Shown here: piece after piece, positions 44,434 through 55,589 of the stretch | Layout of the letters: each line of letters begins with the position of its first letter | Position numbering within the stretch: the stretch's first letter is position 1 | Source of the DNA: Roseomonas elaeocarpi | GTDB lineage: Bacteria > Pseudomonadota > Alphaproteobacteria > Acetobacterales > Acetobacteraceae | NCBI RefSeq assembly: GCF_042433915.1 | Contig: NZ_JBHLUN010000007.1 | Location: 124,001-188,000 of the forward strand | Direction of reading: 5' to 3' | DNA length: 64,000 bases | Notes under the pieces: model-generated | Database searches by the model: none | What the model saw: only the letters and a program-made list of their open reading frames with translations | What the model was told of the DNA's origin: nothing | Position numbers and translations under genes: made by a program

Positions 44434-45312
44434 ATGAGCAGCCCCCGGCGCCGCTTCCGAATCACCCCCCGCCGGCGCCCCCGGCTGCAGGGCTGGAGCT
44501 TCAACCAGCTCCTGCCCAACATCCTGACCATGATGGGGCTGTGCGCCGGCCTCACCGCGATCCGCCTGGCCTTCGAGGGCCGCTGGCGCACCGCGCTGGG
44601 GCTGATCGTGCTGGCGGGCTTCATCGACGGTATCGACGGGCGCCTGGCGCGCATGCTTAAGGCCACCAGCCGCTTCGGGGCGGAGTTCGACAGCCTGTCG
44701 GACTTCCTGTGCTTCGGCGTGGCGCCGGCGCTGATGCTCTACATGTGGTCGCTGAACGAGGCGCGCGGCCTGGGCTTCATCCCCTGCGTGCTGTTCGCCG
44801 TGTGCATGGCGCTGCGCCTCGCCCGCTTCAACGCGGCGATCGACGGCCCGGCGCCCACCGGCAAGGGCATGATCCCGCCGCCGCCCAAGCCCGCCTACGC
44901 GCAAAGCTTCTTCACCGGCGTCCCGGCCCCCTCGGGCGCGGGGCTCGCGCTGTTTCCGATCTTCGCCTCGCTGGCCTTCCAGGGCTGGGGCCTGAACGGC
45001 ATGGCGGCCGCCTTCCGGCACCCGATCTTCGTGGCGCTGGTGCTGGTGGTGGTGGCGGGGCTGCTGGTCAGCACCATCCCGACCTGGAGCTTCAAGAACT
45101 TCAAGGTCCCGCGCGAGGCGGTGCTGCCGCTGATGCTGGGGGCCGCCGCCTACGTGGCGCTGCTGGTGACCGAGCCCTGGGCGGCGCTGGCGGTGATCGG
45201 GCTGATCTACGTGTCGATGCTGCCCTTCTCCTCGCGCTCCTACCTGCGGCTCCGGCGCGAGGCCGAGGCGCGGCTGGAGCCGGTGGAAGCGCCGAGCGAC
45301 AAAACGGCCTGA
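44434..45312 (+). CDS. pssA: CDP-diacylglycerol--serine O-phosphatidyltransferase
   Basis: 292 residues, an integral membrane enzyme of the CDP-alcohol phosphatidyltransferase family. The signature DGIDGRLARMLKATSRFGAEFDSLSD fits DG-x2-AR-x8-G-x3-D-x3-D exactly. Several hydrophobic helices surround it (for example FVALVLVVVAGLLVSTI). It makes phosphatidylserine, the substrate of Psd encoded just upstream. Confidence 0.95.
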   Translation: MSSPRRRFRITPRRRPRLQGWSFNQLLPNILTMMGLCAGLTAIRLAFEGRWRTALGLIVLAGFIDGIDGRLARMLKATSRFGAEFDSLSDFLCFGVAPALMLYMWSLNEARGLGFIPCVLFAVCMALRLARFNAAIDGPAPTGKGMIPPPPKPAYAQSFFTGVPAPSGAGLALFPIFASLAFQGWGLNGMAAAFRHPIFVALVLVVVAGLLVSTIPTWSFKNFKVPREAVLPLMLGAAAYVALLVTEPWAALAVIGLIYVSMLPFSSRSYLRLRREAEARLEPVEAPSDKTA

Positions 45313-45382
45313 CCATGCGGGCCCCGGCCGAAGCACGACGTTCCGGCCGGCGCCCCGTGGCCCGCCGCGCGGCCGCCATGCC

Positions 45383-45937
45383 ATGATCCTGCGGGGCCGC
45401 CGCGTCGTGCTGCGGCCCTGGCGCGCCGAGGATCGCGCGCCCTTCTTCGCGCTCAACAGCGAGCCGGCCGTGGGCCGCTACCTCCTGCCCATGACGCGGG
45501 CGCAGTCCGACGGCATGCTCGACCGCGCGGACGAACACTTCCGCGCGCACGGCTGGGGCTTCTGGGCGGTGGAGCACGGCGACACCGGCGCGCTGATCGG
45601 GCTGTGCGGGCTGTCGCAACTGCCCTGGAACGCCTTCTTCACGCCTGCGGTGGAGATCGGCTGGCGGCTGGGCACCTTCTGGCAGGGGCGGGGCCTGGCG
45701 CGGGAGGCGGCCACGCTGTCGCTCGAGGCGGGGTTCGGCCCCGCCGGGCTCGACCGGATCGTGGCCTTCACCGTGCCCGCCAACACCGCGTCCTGGGGGC
45801 TGATGGAGCGGCTGGGCATGTGGCGGATCGGCGAGTTCGACCATCCCCGCCTGCCGGAAGGCCACCCGCTGTCGCACCACTACGCCTACGAGATCACGGC
45901 CCGCCGCTACCGCGATCCGGATCGTCGAAGGGACTGA
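45383..45937 (+). CDS. GNAT-family N-acetyltransferase, RimJ/RimL-like
   Basis: 184 residues. The pattern is that of the Acetyltransf_3 subgroup: an LRGRRVVLRPWRAEDRAPF start, GFWAVEHGDTGALIGLCGL, VEIGWRLGTFWQGRGLAREAATLSLEAGF with the acetyl-CoA loop (Q/R-x-x-G-x-A), and NTASWGLMERLGM. The substrate is unknown; the related Rim enzymes modify ribosomal proteins. The last 44 bases overlap the convergent next gene. Confidence 0.88.
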   Translation: MILRGRRVVLRPWRAEDRAPFFALNSEPAVGRYLLPMTRAQSDGMLDRADEHFRAHGWGFWAVEHGDTGALIGLCGLSQLPWNAFFTPAVEIGWRLGTFWQGRGLAREAATLSLEAGFGPAGLDRIVAFTVPANTASWGLMERLGMWRIGEFDHPRLPEGHPLSHHYAYEITARRYRDPDRRRD

Positions 45938-47141
45938 CGCCCAGCGCCGCCAGCACCGTCCAGGCACTGGCCGCGAGGTGCCCGCGGCGCGGGTAGCGGA
46001 AGGGCACGTCGCCATTGAAGAAGCCGGTGGTCAGCCAGGGCCGGTCGGTGGCGAGAACCCAGCCCTCCGGCCCACGCGCCGCGAGGATGCCACCCAGCAA
46101 CCGCCGCGCCAGCGCTTCCTCGCCCAGGCGGCGCAGCAGCAGCACCGCCTGCGCCGTGCCCTCGAACCAAGTGCCGTCGCGGTCGTCGTTGAAGTCGAGC
46201 CCCCGCAGCTCCGCCGCCGGTGCCCCGGCCGGCAGCCCGTGCCGCGCCAGCACCCAGCGCAGCGCCGGCCGGAAGGCGGGGTCGCCGGTCGCCAGGGGCG
46301 GCCAGAGATTGGCGTCCAGCGCGGAGTCGCGGTTCACCGCCCCTTCGGGCGTGAGGCCGGCGGCGAAGCGCTCCTCTTCCGGCAGCCACATGCTGCGCAC
46401 GAAGCCCGCCGCCTTGCCCGCCGCCCCGGCCTGCCCCACCCGCCGGAAGGCGACGCTGAGGTCGAGGTTCTGCTCGGTGGAGATCCAGCGCTGCCGCTCC
46501 GGCGCCGGCTCGTGCCCCAGCGTGCCGCCGGTGAAGCCGCGCCCGCCCGCGCAGTCCCGCAGCACCCAGGCCGCCGCCCGTTCCGCCGCGGCGCGGTTGG
46601 CGCCGCCGCCCAACGCGGTCCAGAGCAGGATGGCGAAGGCCACCGGCCCCGTGGCGCTGCCAGCGGCGTAGCCATCCTCGATCCAGCGTCCCGCCGCCGG
46701 GTCCCACCAGCCGGGCGGCCGGGCGCTGCCCGGTGCCTCGGCGTGCTGCGGCCCGGCGGCGTAGGCATTGCGCAGCCGCCCGTCATGCCAGTAGCGGTCC
46801 TGGTCCTGCACCAGCCGCAGCCCCGCCGCGATCCATTCCGCCGCGTCGCGCCGGCCCAGCGCCAGCAGCGCCAGCCCGGCCAGGGCGTTGTCGTAGGTAT
46901 AGGCGGTTTCCGCGTGGCTCCGGTCGAAGGTCTCCGTCCCCTCGATGCGATAGGAGCGCAGCAGCCCAGGTCCCCCCAGTGCCGCCGCGGCCGCGAGGAT
47001 CGGCGCCGCCAGCACCGTCGCGGCGTCACGCCAGGGATCGGCCGCCCGCGCCCGGCCGATCGCCGACGCGGCGAGCACGGCCATCGCCAGGCCCCGACGG
47101 CCGAGCGGGAAAGCGGCATGCCCGGGGCGCACCCACGTCAT
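45894..47141 (-). CDS. Tat-exported hypothetical protein with alpha/alpha-barrel features
   Basis: 415 residues. A twin-arginine-like signal (GRRGLAMAVLAASAIGRARAAD, about residues 14-35) is followed by repeated helix pairs with aromatic and acidic residues: TAYTYDNALAGLALLALGRRDAAEWIAAGL, YWHDGRLRNAY, WWDPAAGRWIEDGYAAG, STEQNLDLSVAFRRVGQAG and WFEGTAQAVLLLRRLG. These recall six-hairpin glycosidase-like proteins, perhaps acting on a polysaccharide. I cannot place it in a named family. It overlaps the GNAT gene end. Confidence 0.65.
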   Translation of the reverse strand: MTWVRPGHAAFPLGRRGLAMAVLAASAIGRARAADPWRDAATVLAAPILAAAAALGGPGLLRSYRIEGTETFDRSHAETAYTYDNALAGLALLALGRRDAAEWIAAGLRLVQDQDRYWHDGRLRNAYAAGPQHAEAPGSARPPGWWDPAAGRWIEDGYAAGSATGPVAFAILLWTALGGGANRAAAERAAAWVLRDCAGGRGFTGGTLGHEPAPERQRWISTEQNLDLSVAFRRVGQAGAAGKAAGFVRSMWLPEEERFAAGLTPEGAVNRDSALDANLWPPLATGDPAFRPALRWVLARHGLPAGAPAAELRGLDFNDDRDGTWFEGTAQAVLLLRRLGEEALARRLLGGILAARGPEGWVLATDRPWLTTGFFNGDVPFRYPRRGHLAASAWTVLAALGVSPFDDPDRGSGGP

Positions 47142-47416
47142 CCGGGGCCGCTCCCGATGGTCCCCACGCCGATCCCGCCGCGGCCGGTTCCGTCACGAAT
47201 GGTCAGCGCCAGTCCCCCATGCCCGCCCGCGTTCCGGCGCCGGGACATCGCGGCCGACGCGACCGTTGCACACCGCCGCCGCGCCCGGCGCGGAGTGCTT
47301 CGGAACCGATGCCGCCCGCCTGCCTGATGCCCTGCCCCTGGCCGCTCGCGGCCCGGCGGCGGCGCCACGGGCGGATCGTCGCACGGGTCTTGCCAGCGGA
47401 AAACAGCGGCACCGCC

Positions 47417-48241
47417 TCAGCCCGGCCGGCCGCCCCGCGCCCCGCCGCCGAAGCCTCCGGGCCCACCCGGTCCCCGGAAGCCGCCCGAACCGCCACCGCC
47501 CGGCCCCCGGAAGCGGTCCGGCCCGTCGCCGCCCGGGCCGCCGAAGCCGCCAGGGCCACCGGGTCGTCCGGGGCCCCCAGGCCCGTCCCAGCTGCCCCCT
47601 GGGCCACCCCTTGGGCCATCCCAGCCGCGCCCGCGCCAGCCCGGACCGTTCCAACCCGGACCGTTCCAGCCGGGCCCACGCCAAGCTGGGCCACGCCAGC
47701 CACGCCCGCCCCAGCCCGGGCCGTACCATCCCGGTCCCCAGTCCCAGTCGTACCAGCCACCGTAGAAGCCGAACCAGAAGGGCGAGGGCCAAGGCCCCGC
47801 GTAGTACCCGCCATAGGGATAGGCCGGGTAGGCCGTGGCGCTCACCGGCGCCGGCGCGACGACGTTGCCCCGCGCCGCCATGCACTGGAGGTAGGTCGCT
47901 TCCGATGTCTGCGGCACGGCTGCGGCGGCCGCCCCGGCATCGGGCGGCGGCGCAGCGTCCGGCGGCACCACGGTGCCCGGCGGCGCTGCGGCCTCCGGTG
48001 TCGCCCCGGCCTCCGGCGGCGTCGCGGCGGAAACGCCGGGCGTGGCGGCCAACTGCTGCCGGCAGGCCTGGTCATCCTCCGCGAGGGTCTGCGCCGTCTT
48101 GCCCGGCCCCGCATAGGCCACGAGGGGCGGCGGCGGCGGCGCTGGCGGCACGTAGCTCACGCAGCCCGCCAGCGACGTAAGGCCGAGCAGAAGGGCGCCA
48201 TGGGCAAACCTCGCCGTGAACACCGGGAACCTGCCTTTCAT
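47417..48241 (-). CDS. Gly/Trp-repeat lipoprotein
   Basis: 274 residues. The ATG at 48241 opens a lipoprotein signal ending in LAGC, with Cys27 as the lipidation site; a frame extending to 48331 lacks a signal. A Pro stretch (32-40) and a short Cys-containing part (ACRQQL, TYLQCMAARG) with helix character follow. From about residue 140 the protein is Tyr/Trp/Gly-rich. Residues 168-210 are repeats of GPGW-like words (GPGWNGPGWNGPGWRG), and 211-274 is GGPGGF-type. Such tails occur in surface proteins of bacteria with variable repeat number. The function is unknown. Confidence 0.72.
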   Translation of the reverse strand: MKGRFPVFTARFAHGALLLGLTSLAGCVSYVPPAPPPPPLVAYAGPGKTAQTLAEDDQACRQQLAATPGVSAATPPEAGATPEAAAPPGTVVPPDAAPPPDAGAAAAAVPQTSEATYLQCMAARGNVVAPAPVSATAYPAYPYGGYYAGPWPSPFWFGFYGGWYDWDWGPGWYGPGWGGRGWRGPAWRGPGWNGPGWNGPGWRGRGWDGPRGGPGGSWDGPGGPGRPGGPGGFGGPGGDGPDRFRGPGGGGSGGFRGPGGPGGFGGGARGGRPG

Positions 48242-48583
48242 CACCGTCCGTCCAGCGGGGGCGGATCGGGAAGAACAGGTGGTCGCACCGGTTGCGCCCG
48301 CCAACGGCACGGGCGCATAGCGGGCCAGCACGGCGAGGGGGCACGGTTACGCGCGACCCGGCGCGAAGGTCCGGAGTTCGGGAAGCCGTCCCGCGGCGTC
48401 GCCCGCGACGCGGCTTCGCCCCCGGGGCACCTTTTCCTCAGGCCCGGCCGGCGTCAGGGTGCGTGCCGGACCCCCTTGCCTCCGGGCCGCCCCGCCGGGC
48501 GTTCCGGAGGCAGCCACCCCGGCGCTTCCCGCAGGATCTTCCCGCGGGGCATTGTCACGCAGTTTCCTCGCGGGAGATCGACC
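48242..48583. other. 342-base divergent gap, no gene seen
   Basis: The gap between the lipoprotein gene and the flavin reductase gene should hold both promoters. I see CTTCCCGC repeated at 48526-48533 and 48537-48544, and a GC-rich dyad (CCGCGGCGTCGCCCGCGACGCGG, in parts) near 48393, but no clear promoter consensus or gene. Confidence 0.5.
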
Positions 48584-49081
48584 ATGGACCCCCTTCGTCA
48601 ACAGTTCCGCGATGCCATGGCCCGCCTGGGCGCGGCGGCCAACATCATCACCACCGCCGGGCCCGCCGGCCGCGCCGGCTTCACCGCCAGCGCCGTGTGC
48701 AGCGTCACCGACAACCCGGCCACGATCCTGGTCTGCGTGAACCGCTCCTCCTCCTCCTATCCCTTCGTCACCGCCAACGGCGTGATGTGCGTGAACATCC
48801 TGGCCGATCACCACCGCCCGGTGTCCGACAGCTTCTCGGGCTTCACCGGCAGTTCCGGGGAAGCGCGCTTCAACGCCGGGCAGTGGACGGTGCTCTCCAC
48901 CGGCGCGCCGGTGCTGGAAGGGGCGGCCGCCTCGGTGGACTGCGTGATCGAGGACATCGTGGAAAAGGGCACCCACAGCGTGCTGTTCGGCAGCGTGCGC
49001 GCCATCGCGCTGGGGCAGGCGGAATCGGCGCTGATCTGGTGGTCGCGCGACTACCACGTCATCGGTCAGCCGCTGGGCTGA
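48584..49081 (+). CDS. Flavin reductase family protein (HpaC/RutF-like)
   Basis: 165 residues. The family pattern is present: FRDAMARLGAAANIITTAGPAGRAGFTASAVCSVTDNPATILVCVNRSSSSYPF (in outline), NGVMCVNILAD, and the late DIVEKGTHSVLFGSVRAI followed by LIWWSRDYHVI. These enzymes reduce FMN or FAD with NAD(P)H and feed a two-component monooxygenase. No monooxygenase gene is adjacent. Ribosome site GGGAG eight bases before the ATG. Confidence 0.88.
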   Translation: MDPLRQQFRDAMARLGAAANIITTAGPAGRAGFTASAVCSVTDNPATILVCVNRSSSSYPFVTANGVMCVNILADHHRPVSDSFSGFTGSSGEARFNAGQWTVLSTGAPVLEGAAASVDCVIEDIVEKGTHSVLFGSVRAIALGQAESALIWWSRDYHVIGQPLG

Positions 49082-49267
49082 ACCCGGGCTGAACCCGCCT
49101 TGGGCTAACCCCTTGCGCTCACCTCTGGACTGAACCGTGCGCCGGGCTGAGCTGCCGGGCGGGGCCACCGGGCTCGCGAGGCCGACCGCAAAGGCCCGGA
49201 AACACCAGGGGGCCAGCCGGGCCGGGGCATCGCCCTCAGCGGGACGGAAGCAACCCCTGGAATCGCA

Positions 49268-49297
49268 GAAGGCCCCCGGGTTTCCCCGGAGGCCTTC
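49268..49297. terminator. Hairpin between convergent flavin reductase and the liv-linked micro-ORF
   Basis: GAAGGCCCCCGGG (49268-49280) and CCCCGGAGGCCTTC (49284-49297) form a long stem with a short TTTC loop. There is no strong T-run, so it may work as a two-way transcription barrier. Confidence 0.6.
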
Positions 49298-49333
49298 CCA
49301 TTGCGCGCGCCGGTGAACCGGTGCGCCTGAAAC

Positions 49334-49411
49334 TCAGAATCCCGCCTCGACGGTGGCGACGGCAGTGATCTGGTCCAGGGCCTCGGCGGCCGGCTTGATG
49401 CAATGAGACAC
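49334..49411 (-). CDS. 25-residue micro-ORF with an extended Shine-Dalgarno
   Basis: GTG at 49411 to TGA at 49334 encodes MSHCIKPAAEALDQITAVATVEAGF. Seven bases before it lies AGGAGG inside AAAGGAGGTGATCCA (49426-49412), complementary to the entire anti-Shine-Dalgarno tail of 16S rRNA. Codon third positions after the first few codons are almost all G or C, as in real genes here. It lies 80 bases downstream of the substrate-binding gene on the same strand and before a hairpin. I do not recognise the peptide. It has no membrane segment and one Cys. It could be a small protein, a modified-peptide precursor or a leader. Confidence 0.55.
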   Translation of the reverse strand: MSHCIKPAAEALDQITAVATVEAGF

Positions 49412-49491
49412 TGGATCACCTCCTTTCGGTTGTTGCTGACAGACCCCGATGTGGCGACGCCGGGACGCCGCCACAAGGGGTAAAGGGCGCC

Positions 49492-50628
49492 TTACATCTG
49501 CGCGTAGCTGCCGTCGTTCTTCCAAACGTAGAAGACGTAGTCCGCGACCGTCGGGTCGCCCTTCTTGTCGAAGCTCGTCTCGCCCAGCACCGAGGTCCAG
49601 GGACCGCTGGCCTTCAGCGCCGCGGCGACCTTCTGCGGATCGGTGCTGCCTGCCTTCTTCACGGCATCCGCCCAGATCTGGATCGCGCCGTAGGTGTAGA
49701 GGGTGTAGCCCTCGGGATCGATGTTGCGCGCCTTGAAGCGCGCCACCACCGGCGCCGCCGTGGGCCGGGTGCGCAGGTCGGGCGCGAAGGTCATCAGCGT
49801 GCCCTCGCCGGCAGCGCCCGTGATCTGCCAGAACTCGTTGGTCACCAGCGCGTCGCCGCCGATCAGGGTCACCTTCATGCCCTGTTCCTTGGCCTGCCGC
49901 AGGATGAGGCCCGCCTCCGTGTGGTAGCCGCCGATGTAGATCACGGCGATGTTGGCGGCCTTGAGGCGCGACACGATGGCGCTGTAGTCGCGCTCGCCCG
50001 GCGTGTAGGCGGCGTAGAGGGCTTCCGTGACGCCGTTGCCGTTGAGCGACTTCTTGGTCTCGTCCGCCAGGCCCTTCCCGTAGGCCGAGTTGTCATGAAG
50101 GATCGCGACCGGCTGGCCCTTGTAGGTCGTGGCGATGTACTTGCCGGCCACCGCGCCCTGCTGGTCGTCGCGCCCGCACACCCGGAACGTGTTCCACGAC
50201 CCGTTGTCCGTATAGACCGGGTTGGTGGAGGCCGGGCTGATCTGCAGCACGCCCTCCTCGGCATACACCTTGTTCGCCGGGATCGAGGAGCCGGAGCAGA
50301 AATGCCCCGCCACCAGCTTCACCTGACGGCTGGCGAGCTGGTTGGCCACCGACACCGCCTGGCGTGGGTCGCAGGCGTCGTCGCCCTGCTCGAGCGTGAG
50401 CTGCTGCCCCATCACGCCGCCCGCGCCGTTGAGGTCGGTCACCGCCTGCTCGGCGCCGTTCTTCATCTGCGCGCCGAAGGCGGCGTACTGGCCGGTCATC
50501 GGCCCCGCCACCGCGATTCGCAGCGGCCCACCCTGCGCGCGGGCGCCGCGCGAACCCAGCAGCACGGGCGCGGCCAGGGGAAGAGCGAGGCCGGCGCCCA
50601 GCAGGCTGCGGCGGTTCACGGTGGACAT
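49492..50628 (-). CDS. Branched-chain amino-acid-type ABC transporter substrate-binding protein
   Basis: 378 residues. A Tat-like signal (NRRSLLGAGLALPLAAPVLLGSRGARA, about 5-31) exports it. The mature LivJ/LivK fold shows IAVAGPMTGQYAAFGAQMKNGAEQAVTDLNGAGGV, GHFCSGSSIPANKVYAEEGVLQISPASTNP, FRVCGRDDQQGAVAGKYI and AYTPGERDYSAIVSRLKAANIAVIYIGGYHTEAG. Ligands may be amino acids, amides or aromatic compounds; the sequence alone does not tell. The ATG at 50628 has GAGGGAG upstream. It lies 211 bases after the metallo-hydrolase gene of the liv operon, so it may have its own promoter. The same-strand micro-ORF follows. Confidence 0.9.
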   Translation of the reverse strand: MSTVNRRSLLGAGLALPLAAPVLLGSRGARAQGGPLRIAVAGPMTGQYAAFGAQMKNGAEQAVTDLNGAGGVMGQQLTLEQGDDACDPRQAVSVANQLASRQVKLVAGHFCSGSSIPANKVYAEEGVLQISPASTNPVYTDNGSWNTFRVCGRDDQQGAVAGKYIATTYKGQPVAILHDNSAYGKGLADETKKSLNGNGVTEALYAAYTPGERDYSAIVSRLKAANIAVIYIGGYHTEAGLILRQAKEQGMKVTLIGGDALVTNEFWQITGAAGEGTLMTFAPDLRTRPTAAPVVARFKARNIDPEGYTLYTYGAIQIWADAVKKAGSTDPQKVAAALKASGPWTSVLGETSFDKKGDPTVADYVFYVWKNDGSYAQM

Positions 50629-50839
50629 CGGGAGGCTCCCTCGGTTTGCTGCGGAAACCGTAGAGCGGGAGATGCCGCGCCGCCAAGCGTCCAACCCGGG
50701 CGATCGGCGGGTGCCGGGGCCGTGGGAGCCCCGCGGCTGATGGTTCCGCGGGCGGGCTGCCCGTTCCGGGGTCGCCGCGCGCCGGCGGCGGGCCGGCGGC
50801 CACTGGCACGGCGCCGTTCGGGGCCGCGCGGAACCCCCG

Positions 50840-51619
50840 TCAGTCGAGGCGCGTGATCCAGCCCTCGGTGCCCGGTGCGGCGGCAGGAAACTCCGTCAGC
50901 AGGCGCGGGTCGTGCCCGGGGATCACGGCGGCCGGATCATCGCCGGCGTGCCGCAGCGCCGTCTCGAAGGCGTCCAGCGCGTCGCCGACGTGGAACAGCG
51001 CGGGGAAGGGCACCCGGCGCTCGAGGTTCTCGCGCCGGAACACCGCGTCGCCTGCCATGCAGAGCCGCCCCCGCCGCGTCGGCACGGTGACCGCCTGCAG
51101 CCCGTCGGTATGGCCGCCGAGGTGGAAACCCTCGATCCCACCCGGCCCCGCCCAGTCCCCGTCATGCAGCACGAGGCGCCCGGCATGCAGCAGCGGCACC
51201 ATCGCCGCGACCTCACCCGGCTCAAAGCCCGCCCGCAGCAGCGGATGGCGCATCGCAGGCCCGGCGGCGTAGTCGAGCTCCCGCCGCTGGAGGTGGAAGC
51301 GGGCGCGGGGAAACAGCCCGGTGTTGCCGGCGTGGTCCCAATGGAGGTGGGTCTGTACCACCTCCGTCACCGCCTCGGGCGCGAGGCCCAGCGCCGCGAG
51401 CGCTTCCGCCACGCCGCCGCGCACGGGCTTGTTCAGCCGCGCCAGCACCGCCGCGTCGGCGCCGGTGTCCAGCATCACCAGCCGTTCGCCCGAGCGCAGC
51501 AGAAAGGCGAAGTAGGCGCCCGGCATCGGCGCATCACCGCCGAACCCATCGAGGAAGCAGCGCGACGACACCCGCCCCGGATCCGCCGCGTAGCCGATCG
51601 CGAAGACCTCCCAGCTCAC
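50840..51619 (-). CDS. Metallo-beta-lactamase-fold hydrolase, AHL-lactonase-like
   Basis: 259 residues. The zinc-binding motif HLHWDHAGN (H91, H93, D95, H96) plus later LGGHTDG, MAGDAVFRREN and VIPGHDP place it in the lactonase-like branch of the metallo-beta-lactamase superfamily. N-acyl homoserine lactonase activity is possible. However, such enzymes inside liv-type transport operons more often hydrolyse a lactone or ester made during breakdown of the imported compound (inference). It overlaps the SDR gene upstream by four bases. Confidence 0.8.
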   Translation of the reverse strand: MSWEVFAIGYAADPGRVSSRCFLDGFGGDAPMPGAYFAFLLRSGERLVMLDTGADAAVLARLNKPVRGGVAEALAALGLAPEAVTEVVQTHLHWDHAGNTGLFPRARFHLQRRELDYAAGPAMRHPLLRAGFEPGEVAAMVPLLHAGRLVLHDGDWAGPGGIEGFHLGGHTDGLQAVTVPTRRGRLCMAGDAVFRRENLERRVPFPALFHVGDALDAFETALRHAGDDPAAVIPGHDPRLLTEFPAAAPGTEGWITRLD

Positions 51620-52398
51620 GCGCGCGACCCCATCAGGCTTAAGCCCCCATCCACCGTGACGGTGGTGCCGGTGACGTAGGCCGAGAGATCGCTCGCCAGG
51701 AACAGGATCGCCCCCGCCACGTCGCCCGGCTGGCCGAGCCGGTTCGCCGGGATCAGCGACAGCTTCGTCGCCACCCAGTCGGCGTCATCGTGCCGGGCGC
51801 GGTTGATGTCGGTCAGGATGGTGCCGGGCGCCACGGCGTTCACGGTGATGCCGTCGGCCGCCAGCTCCAGCGCCAGCTGCCGCACCAGGCCCCCGGTCGC
51901 GGCCTTGCTGGTGCCGTAGGCCACGAGCCCGGGATTGGGCATCCACTGGTTCACCGAGGACACCAGCACGATCCGCCCGCCCGCGCCGCCTGCGCGCATC
52001 AGCGCCGCCGCTTCCCGCGCCAGCGCGAAGGGGGCGGCGAGGTTCACCGCCTGCACCCTGGCGAACTCTTCCTCGGTGGTCTCGCTCAGCGGCTTGCGCA
52101 GCAGCATCGCCGCATTGCCCACCAGGATGTCGAGCCCGCCCAGCGCCACCGCGGCATCGCGCACCAGCGCCGCCGCGGCACCCGGCACGGCGAAATCCGC
52201 CTGCAGCGCCACGCCGCCGCAGCGCTCCGCCAGCGCCGCCGCCGCCTCGGGTTGGTCGAGGTGGTGCACCGCGACCCGCGCGCCGGCGCGTGCCAGGGCG
52301 AGCGCCGCGGCGCGGCCGATCCCGTCGCTGCCCGCCCCCGTCACCAGCGCGCGCCTGCCGGCGAGCCCCAGACCCGCCAGCCCCGGATCGCCCGTCAT
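51616..52398 (-). CDS. SDR-family oxidoreductase
   Basis: 260 residues, a classical short-chain dehydrogenase. The cofactor motif is TGAGSDGIGRAAALALA, with NAAMLL (NAG-like). The catalytic residues are S147/S148, Y161 and K165 (YGTSK). The C-terminus SAYVTGTTVTVDGGLSLMG is typical of the FabG-like subgroup. The substrate is unknown. It is coupled to the metallo-hydrolase gene and lies 43 bases after livF, suggesting that the two enzymes act on what the transporter brings in. Confidence 0.88.
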   Translation of the reverse strand: MTGDPGLAGLGLAGRRALVTGAGSDGIGRAAALALARAGARVAVHHLDQPEAAAALAERCGGVALQADFAVPGAAAALVRDAAVALGGLDILVGNAAMLLRKPLSETTEEEFARVQAVNLAAPFALAREAAALMRAGGAGGRIVLVSSVNQWMPNPGLVAYGTSKAATGGLVRQLALELAADGITVNAVAPGTILTDINRARHDDADWVATKLSLIPANRLGQPGDVAGAILFLASDLSAYVTGTTVTVDGGLSLMGSRA

Positions 52399-52441
52399 AA
52401 CAACCCCCCGCCGTCCGGCCCCGTTGCGGCGCCACGCCGCC

Positions 52442-53217
<776 letters not shown>

Positions 53218-53221
<4 letters not shown>

Positions 53222-54143
53222 GACACCGCCTCCTCGTCCTCGCCCAGGTAGGCGGCGATCACGGCGCGGTCCTGCCGCACGCGGGCGGGCAGGTCGTCGG
53301 CGATCAGCACCCCATGGTCGAGCACCACCACGCGGTCGGAAATTCCCATCACCACGCCCATGTCGTGCTCGATCAACAAGACCGAGGTCCCGGTATCGCG
53401 GATGCGGCGGATCAGCGCCGACAGCTCCTCGCTCTCACGAGGATTAAGGCCCGCCGCCGGCTCGTCGAGGCAGAGCAGCGCGGGCTCGGTGCACATGGCG
53501 CGCGCGATCTCCAGCCGCCGCTGGTCGCCGTAGGGCAGGGCGCCCGCCGGGTCGTCGGCGCGCGCCAGCAGCCGCGTCTCGTTCAGCCAGTGCGTCGCGC
53601 GCTCGATCGCGGCGCGCTCGGCGCGCGGGTAGCGCGACAGGCCCAGCACCGCGCCGATGCCCCAGCCCGTGGCCGCCATCAGCGTGTTGTGCTGCGCGAC
53701 GAGCAGGTTCTCCAGCACCGTCATGCCGGCGAACAGCCGGATGTTCTGAAAGGTCCGCGCCACGCCGGCGCGCGCGATGCGGTGGCCCGACAGCCGGTGC
53801 AGCTCCACCACGCCGGTCGCCGCATGGAGGCGGATCGTGCCGGCGGTCGGTCGGTAGAAGCCAGTGATGCAGTTGAAGCAGGTGGTCTTGCCGGCACCGT
53901 TGGGGCCGATCACCGCGGTGATCTCGCCCCGCGCGGCGCGGAAGCCCACCTCGTTCACCGCAGTCAGCCCGCCGAAGCGCATGGTCAGGCCATCGACTTC
54001 CAGGATCGGCGCGGCCCCGGTGCCCGCCACGCGTCCAGCCGGGCCGCTGCCCGTCGTACCCGTAGGCTGCGTGGTTCCGGCCATGCTCTGCACCATCGGC
54101 CGGCCATCCGGACCGGCCATGCTCTGCGTCATCTCCGGCGCCA

Positions 54144-54144
<1 letters not shown>
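53218..54144 (-). CDS. livG: Branched-chain amino-acid-type ABC transporter ATP-binding protein LivG
   Basis: 308 residues from the ATG at 54144, which overlaps the livM stop (ATGA). Walker A GPNGAGKTT, the LivG insert VARTFQNIRLFAGMTVLENL, the signature-like LPYGDQRRLEIARAM, and Walker B LLCLDEPAAGLNP. About 45 N-terminal residues before ILEVDGLTMRFGG are repetitive (TQSMAG and VQSMAG copies) and not part of the family. The same DNA looks like a degenerate repeat. Confidence 0.92.

Positions 54145-55585
<1,441 letters not shown>

Positions 55586-55589
<4 letters not shown>

Noticed and set aside
49413..49426. GGATCACCTCCTTT identical to the 3' end of 16S rRNA, as a possible rRNA fragment
   Set aside because: Nothing upstream resembles 16S rRNA. 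The reverse complement makes a well-placed ribosome site for a GTG frame.
50840..51619. Quorum-quenching role for the lactonase-like enzyme
   Set aside because: The motif is shared by many metallo-hydrolases and the gene sits in a transport and SDR operon; no LuxI/LuxR genes are nearby.
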